Below are positions 6,831 through 9,427 of a stretch of 9,427 nucleotides of DNA, piece after piece. The notes under the pieces are model-generated. The model was given only the letters and a program-made list of their open reading frames with translations, made no database searches and was not told where the DNA came from. The stretch is taken from assembly GCA_004296815.1 (NCBI GenBank), contig SCVT01000645.1:1-9427 (forward strand). Reading direction: 5' to 3'. This DNA is from Reyranella sp. (lineage in GTDB: Bacteria; Pseudomonadota; Alphaproteobacteria; Reyranellales; Reyranellaceae). Positions within the stretch are counted from its first letter, which is position 1. Every line of letters begins with the position of its first letter. A program made the position numbers and the translations under genes.

Positions 6831-7489
6831 AGGCTGAGGTTGAAGGCGATGGAGATGCGCGTCGCGGTGCCGCGATAGGCACGCACCTGGTGCATCAGCC
6901 AGGACGGGAACATGACCAGCCGGCCGGCGCGCGGATGCATCGACTCGAAGACGCCGCCCGACAGGCCGCCCGGCATGGCAACGCCGAGATGCGGCGCATA
7001 CATCATCGGGCCGGCGCCGCGCGGATCGAGGAACTCGAGCGCACCACCCAGCGCGGGATCGTCGGCGATGCCGCCGTCGTCGACATAGTAGGTCCCCGAC
7101 CAGAAGGCGCCGGGATGCGAGTGCATCAGGTTGGCGTTGCCCGAGCGGTTGATGTTGGCCCACATGTTGGCGCGCCACGTGACGGCGAAGAAGCCGGGAT
7201 GCGGCCCACCGCCGGCATCGCCCTTGCGGTCGGTCGTCACTTTGTTGGCGACGTTGCGCGCGATCGCCAGCAGCTTCAGCGCCGGCGCGCCGCCCCAGCG
7301 GTCCATGTCCCAGCTCGACTGCCAGCCGCCTTCGTTGGAATGCTGCGTCGTCGGATGCGACGTCGCGCGCTCCTCGATCACCTTGCGCAGGTCGGCGTTG
7401 AGGGCGGCGGCGTCCGGCACGTCGAAGACGACCAGCGGCGTGGCGAACAGCGGAACGATCTCGGGCGCGTTGTTCGGCGCATTACTCAT
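6827..7489 (-). CDS. TIGR02466-type putative 2OG-Fe(II) oxygenase, copy 2
   Basis: The 220-residue paralog of the gene at 2676-3308 has the same layout: GGWQSSWD (54-61), MHSHPGAFWSGTYYVDDGG (122-140), LEFLDPRG (151-158), AGRLVMFPSWLMHQV (188-202) and RISIAFNLSL at the end. Candidate metal and 2-oxoglutarate ligands are H123 and/or H125, H200 and R211, all conserved with copy 1. It differs by a longer N-terminus and a glycine/proline-rich insertion at about residues 90-99, just before the WRANMW segment. The family hydroxylates or otherwise oxidises unknown substrates using Fe(II) and 2-oxoglutarate. It is first in a two-gene unit with the TPR-methyltransferase (GTGA overlap) and is divergent from the M48 protease gene. 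A TATAGG element sits eight bases before the ATG and no Shine-Dalgarno sequence is visible. Confidence 0.85.
   Translation of the reverse strand: MSNAPNNAPEIVPLFATPLVVFDVPDAAALNADLRKVIEERATSHPTTQHSNEGGWQSSWDMDRWGGAPALKLLAIARNVANKVTTDRKGDAGGGPHPGFFAVTWRANMWANINRSGNANLMHSHPGAFWSGTYYVDDGGIADDPALGGALEFLDPRGAGPMMYAPHLGVAMPGGLSGGVFESMHPRAGRLVMFPSWLMHQVRAYRGTATRISIAFNLSL
7065..7120. repeat. direct repeat, copy 2 (most conserved core of the oxygenase paralogs)
   Basis: Partner of 2914-2969: 52 of 56 positions are identical, including a perfect 26-base block at 7095-7120. It lies in the same orientation, so recombination between the copies would delete tsaD and hemC rather than invert the region. Confidence 0.85.
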
Positions 7490-7497
7490 GCAGCGAG

Positions 7498-7526
7498 CCT
7501 ATACCCGATCCGGAACGGATTGCCAC
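7498..7526 (-). promoter_or_regulatory. candidate sigma-70-like promoter for oxygenase 2 / methyltransferase
   Basis: On the minus strand GTGGCA (7521-7526) and TATAGG (7498-7503) are separated by 17 bases, each matching four of six positions of the sigma-70 consensus hexamers. The -10 ends eight bases before the ATG, which would give a leaderless or nearly leaderless message. Its -35 overlaps that of the oppositely directed M48 promoter. By-eye assignment. Confidence 0.35.
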
Positions 7527-7549
7527 CAACGGCGCCGGGCCTCTAGAGT
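7520..7549 (+). promoter_or_regulatory. candidate sigma-70-like promoter for the M48 protease operon
   Basis: TTGCCA (7520-7525, five of six matches to TTGACA) and TAGAGT (7544-7549, four of six to TATAAT) are 18 bases apart. The -10 ends seven bases before the ATG at 7557. No Shine-Dalgarno sequence lies between. The -35 overlaps the -35 proposed for the divergent oxygenase-2 gene, so the two promoters could compete. Confidence 0.35.
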
Positions 7550-7556
7550 CGCGCCC

Positions 7557-8369
7557 ATGTCCCCGATCCTGCGCCTGTTGCTGACGCTGTGCGGGCTCAC
7601 CTCCCTGCTCGCCGCCTGCGAAACCGCGCCCGTCTCCGGCCGCTCCCAGATGATGCTGGTGAGCGAGAACGAGGAGCGGCAGATGGGCCTGCAGGCCTAT
7701 CGCGAGGTCCTGAACAAGGAGAACCTGTCGAGCGACGGCCAGACCAACGCGCTGGTCGAGAAGGTCGGCCGGCGCATCGCCGCCGCGGCCGAACGCCCAC
7801 CCGGCGACCTGTGGCGCGCGCCGCGCTTCCGCTGGGAGTTCAAGACCGTCGACAAGAACGAGCCCAACGCCTTCTGCCTGCCGGGCGGCAAGATCGTGGT
7901 CTACACCGGCATCCTGGCGATCACGCGCACCGAGGCGGGCCTCGCGGTCGTGATCGCCCACGAGGTCGCGCACGCGCTGGCCCGCCACGGAGCCGAGCGC
8001 ATGAGCGACCAGATGGTGGCCCAGGTCGGCACCGCCGCCGCCGCGGTCGCCCTGTCGGCCACGGTGACCGGCCGCAGCCGCACCTATCTTCCGGCCATGA
8101 TGGCCGCGCTCGGCGCCGGCGCCACGGTGGGCTACCTGCTGCCGATGTCGCGGGCGCAGGAATCCGAGGCCGACCGCATCGGCCTCGTGCTGATGGCGCT
8201 GGCGGGCTACGACCCGCGCGAGGCCGTCAGCCTCTGGGAACGCATGCGGGCCGCCAGCACCGGCCAGAAGCAGGCAGAGTGGCTGAGCACGCACCCCTCC
8301 GACAGCACGCGCATCACCGATATTCGCCGCTGGCTGCCCGAGGCGATGAAGTATTATCGCCCGCAATGA
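7557..8369 (+). CDS. M48-family zinc metalloprotease, predicted lipoprotein
   Basis: The 270-residue protein begins with a lipoprotein signal peptide: a hydrophobic stretch (residues 4-18) ending in the lipobox LAAC with C21 as the lipidated cysteine. It is therefore probably membrane-anchored and facing the periplasm. The protease domain has the zinc motif HEVAH (135-139), the third-ligand motif ESEAD (202-206, ligand E202) and the later STHPSDSTR segment typical of periplasmic M48 proteins such as BepA/LoiP. Those relatives act in outer-membrane and envelope protein quality control; unlike BepA there is no C-terminal TPR domain here. The ATG at 7557 was chosen because it gives a proper signal peptide; the frame stays open further upstream over unrelated sequence. 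Its stop overlaps the next start as ATGA. Confidence 0.93.
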   Translation: MSPILRLLLTLCGLTSLLAACETAPVSGRSQMMLVSENEERQMGLQAYREVLNKENLSSDGQTNALVEKVGRRIAAAAERPPGDLWRAPRFRWEFKTVDKNEPNAFCLPGGKIVVYTGILAITRTEAGLAVVIAHEVAHALARHGAERMSDQMVAQVGTAAAAVALSATVTGRSRTYLPAMMAALGAGATVGYLLPMSRAQESEADRIGLVLMALAGYDPREAVSLWERMRAASTGQKQAEWLSTHPSDSTRITDIRRWLPEAMKYYRPQ

Positions 8370-8593
8370 CCGACACACTCGACTATGACGCGACGGGGCT
8401 GCTCTGCCCGCTGCCCGTGCTGCGCGCCAACCGCAAGCTGCGCGAACTCAGCGTCGGCGGCCTGCTCACCGTGCGCGCCACCGATCCCGCCGCGGAAGCC
8501 GACTTCCCGGCCTATTGCCGCCAGACCGGCCACGAGCTCGTCTCCTCGACGCGCGACGGCGAGGTGCTGGTGTTCGTGATCCGGAAACGCTAG
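8366..8593 (+). CDS. TusA/SirA/YedF-family sulfur-carrier-like protein
   Basis: This is a 75-residue single-domain protein of the TusA family, small basic/acidic proteins that carry persulfide sulfur in the cytoplasm for tRNA thiolation, molybdenum cofactor synthesis or sulfur oxidation. The family motif is intact: GLLCPLPVLR (11-20), with C14 as the sulfur-accepting cysteine in CPxP. The C-terminal half has the usual alternation ending in VLVFVIRKR. The frame is open far upstream but over the protease gene in another frame; the ATG at 8366 overlaps the protease stop as ATGA, so the two are probably translationally coupled. A cytoplasmic sulfur carrier coupled to a periplasmic protease has no obvious biochemical logic. 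Which TusA subtype it is cannot be decided here. Confidence 0.92.
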   Translation: MTDTLDYDATGLLCPLPVLRANRKLRELSVGGLLTVRATDPAAEADFPAYCRQTGHELVSSTRDGEVLVFVIRKR

Positions 8594-8613
8594 ACGGCGA
8601 TCCGACAGTTACA

Positions 8614-8620
8614 GAGAGAG
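8614..8620 (+). promoter_or_regulatory. Shine-Dalgarno sequence of pgk
   Basis: GAGAGAG ends three bases before the ATG at 8624, within the 30-base gap after the TusA-family gene. It is close to the ATG but purine-rich, and marks the start chosen for pgk. It contrasts with the genes in this window that lack such a site. Confidence 0.45.
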
Positions 8621-8623
8621 TTC

Positions 8624-9427
8624 ATGCCCAAGAGCACCTTCAAGACGATCGACTCCATCGACATGGCCGGCAAGCGCGTGCTGGTGCGCGTCGACCTCAA
8701 CGTGCCGATGAAGGCCGGCAAGGTGACCGACGCCACGCGCATCGAGCGCGCCGCGCCCACGATCAAGGAGCTCGCGGCCAAGGGCGCCAAGGTGATCGTG
8801 CTCAGCCATTTCGGCCGGCCCGACGGCAAGCGCGTGCCGGAGATGACGCTGCGCCCGCTGGTCGAGCCGCTGGAGACGGCGCTCGGCAAGCCGGTCGCTT
8901 TCGCCGAGGACTGCATCGGTCCGCTCGCCGAGGAAGCCGTCAAGGCGATGAAGCCGGGCGACGTGCTGCTGCTCGAGAACCTGCGCTTCCACAAGGAAGA
9001 GGAGAAGAACGAGGCGGGCTTCATCGACAAGCTGTCGCTGCTGGGCGACGTCTATGTGAACGACGCCTTCTCCGCCGCGCACCGGGCGCACGCCTCGACC
9101 GAGGGCCTCGCCAACCGCCTGCCCGCTGCCGCCGGCCGCCTGATGCAGGCCGAGCTCGAGGCTCTCGACAAGGCGCTGGGCAACCCGAAGCGCCCGGTCT
9201 GCGCCATCGTCGGCGGCGCCAAGGTCTCGACCAAGCTCGACCTGCTGGGCAACCTCGTGGGCAAGACCGACAAGCTGATCATCGGCGGCGGCATGGCCAA
9301 CACCTTCCTGCACGCGCAAGGGATCAAGGTCGGCAAGTCGCTCGCCGAGAAGGACCTCGCCGCCACCGCGCTCGAGATCCTGGAGAAGGCGAAGGCCGCC
9401 AAGTGCGCCGTGCTGCTGCCGATCGAC
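8624..9427 (+). CDS. pgk: phosphoglycerate kinase (3' truncated by window end)
   Basis: Pgk transfers phosphate between 1,3-bisphosphoglycerate and ADP in glycolysis, gluconeogenesis and the Calvin cycle. The frame runs from ATG 8624 to the window end without a stop, giving 268 residues of an expected 390-400. The substrate-binding N-terminal domain is complete: the signature RVDLNVPM (22-29), HFGRP (62-66), [13 protein letters not shown] (117-129, R121) and the RAHAS segment (154-158). The nucleotide-domain segment GGAKVSTKL (197-205) and GGGMANTFL (221-229) follow. The ATP-binding C-terminus lies outside the window. It starts 30 bases after the TusA-family gene on the same strand and could be read from the protease promoter or from one inside that gene. 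No gap or other glycolytic gene is visible here. Confidence 0.96.
   Translation, partial: MPKSTFKTIDSIDMAGKRVLVRVDLNVPMKAGKVTDATRIERAAPTIKELAAKGAKVIVLSHFGRPDGKRVPEMTLRPLVEPLETALGKPVAFAEDCIGPLAEEAVKAMKPGDVLLLENLRFHKEEEKNEAGFIDKLSLLGDVYVNDAFSAAHRAHASTEGLANRLPAAAGRLMQAELEALDKALGNPKRPVCAIVGGAKVSTKLDLLGNLVGKTDKLIIGGGMANTFLHAQGIKVGKSLAEKDLAATALEILEKAKAAKCAVLLPID

Noticed and set aside
2914..7120. Direct repeats as ends of a composite transposon or genomic island
   Set aside because: The repeats lie inside homologous coding sequence, no transposase or integrase is present, and the enclosed tsaD and hemC are housekeeping genes with composition like their neighbours.
6831..7178. 116-codon upstream extension of the methyltransferase, which would make a fused 609-residue protein
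   Set aside because: This part overlaps oxygenase 2 in another frame and is Arg-rich noise; the GTGA start is a better explanation.
7131..7556. Upstream extension of the M48 protease gene
   Set aside because: It would bury the lipoprotein signal peptide in the middle of the protein and overlap oxygenase 2 antisense.
7482..8378. 298-codon minus-strand frame opposite the protease gene
   Set aside because: Antisense shadow of a gene with an intact HEVAH motif and lipobox; no domain seen in the translation.

Overview
The window is G+C-rich, densely packed bacterial chromosome and looks alphaproteobacterial. The evidence is the strong G/C third-position bias, the divergent hemC/tsaD pair with gpsA and an EVE-domain gene downstream of tsaD, and promoter-like elements resembling the Caulobacter-type -10 (GCTANAWC). 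Genus cannot be fixed from the sequence. There are twelve protein genes, two cut by the window edges. I see no RNA gene, IS element, CRISPR array or attachment site, and no gene-free stretch longer than about 70 bases.

Layout. Bases 1-360 (+) are the 3' end of a 3-hydroxyisobutyrate-dehydrogenase-like oxidoreductase. It converges on a five-gene minus-strand run read from 4382 down to 364: tsaD, a TIGR02466-type 2OG-Fe(II) oxygenase (copy 1), gpsA, an EVE-domain protein and an EamA transporter. Gaps in this run are only 9-28 bases, so it is probably one operon. A 46-base divergent region (4383-4428) separates tsaD from hemC (+). hemC converges on, and overlaps by four bases (TTAA), a TPR/SAM-methyltransferase gene on the minus strand. 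That gene is coupled through a GTGA stop/start overlap to a second TIGR02466-type oxygenase (copy 2). A 67-base divergent region (7490-7556) then leads to a plus-strand run: an M48 metalloprotease lipoprotein, a TusA-family protein (ATGA overlap) and pgk, truncated by the window end.

Most genes are housekeeping: t6A tRNA modification (tsaD), phospholipid precursor synthesis (gpsA), tetrapyrrole synthesis (hemC), glycolysis (pgk), and envelope quality control or sulfur relay (M48, TusA). The part worth attention is the accessory layer: two closely related, uncharacterised iron/2-oxoglutarate oxygenases about 4.15 kb apart in the same orientation. One sits between tsaD and gpsA; the other is translationally coupled to a large TPR-methyltransferase. 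The oxygenase-2/methyltransferase pair could be a two-enzyme modification unit of unknown substrate. That is inference from gene coupling, not a demonstrated system. A second pattern is that four divergently oriented genes have a TAGA/TATA-like hexamer only 6-8 bases before the ATG and no clear Shine-Dalgarno sequence, which suggests leaderless mRNAs.
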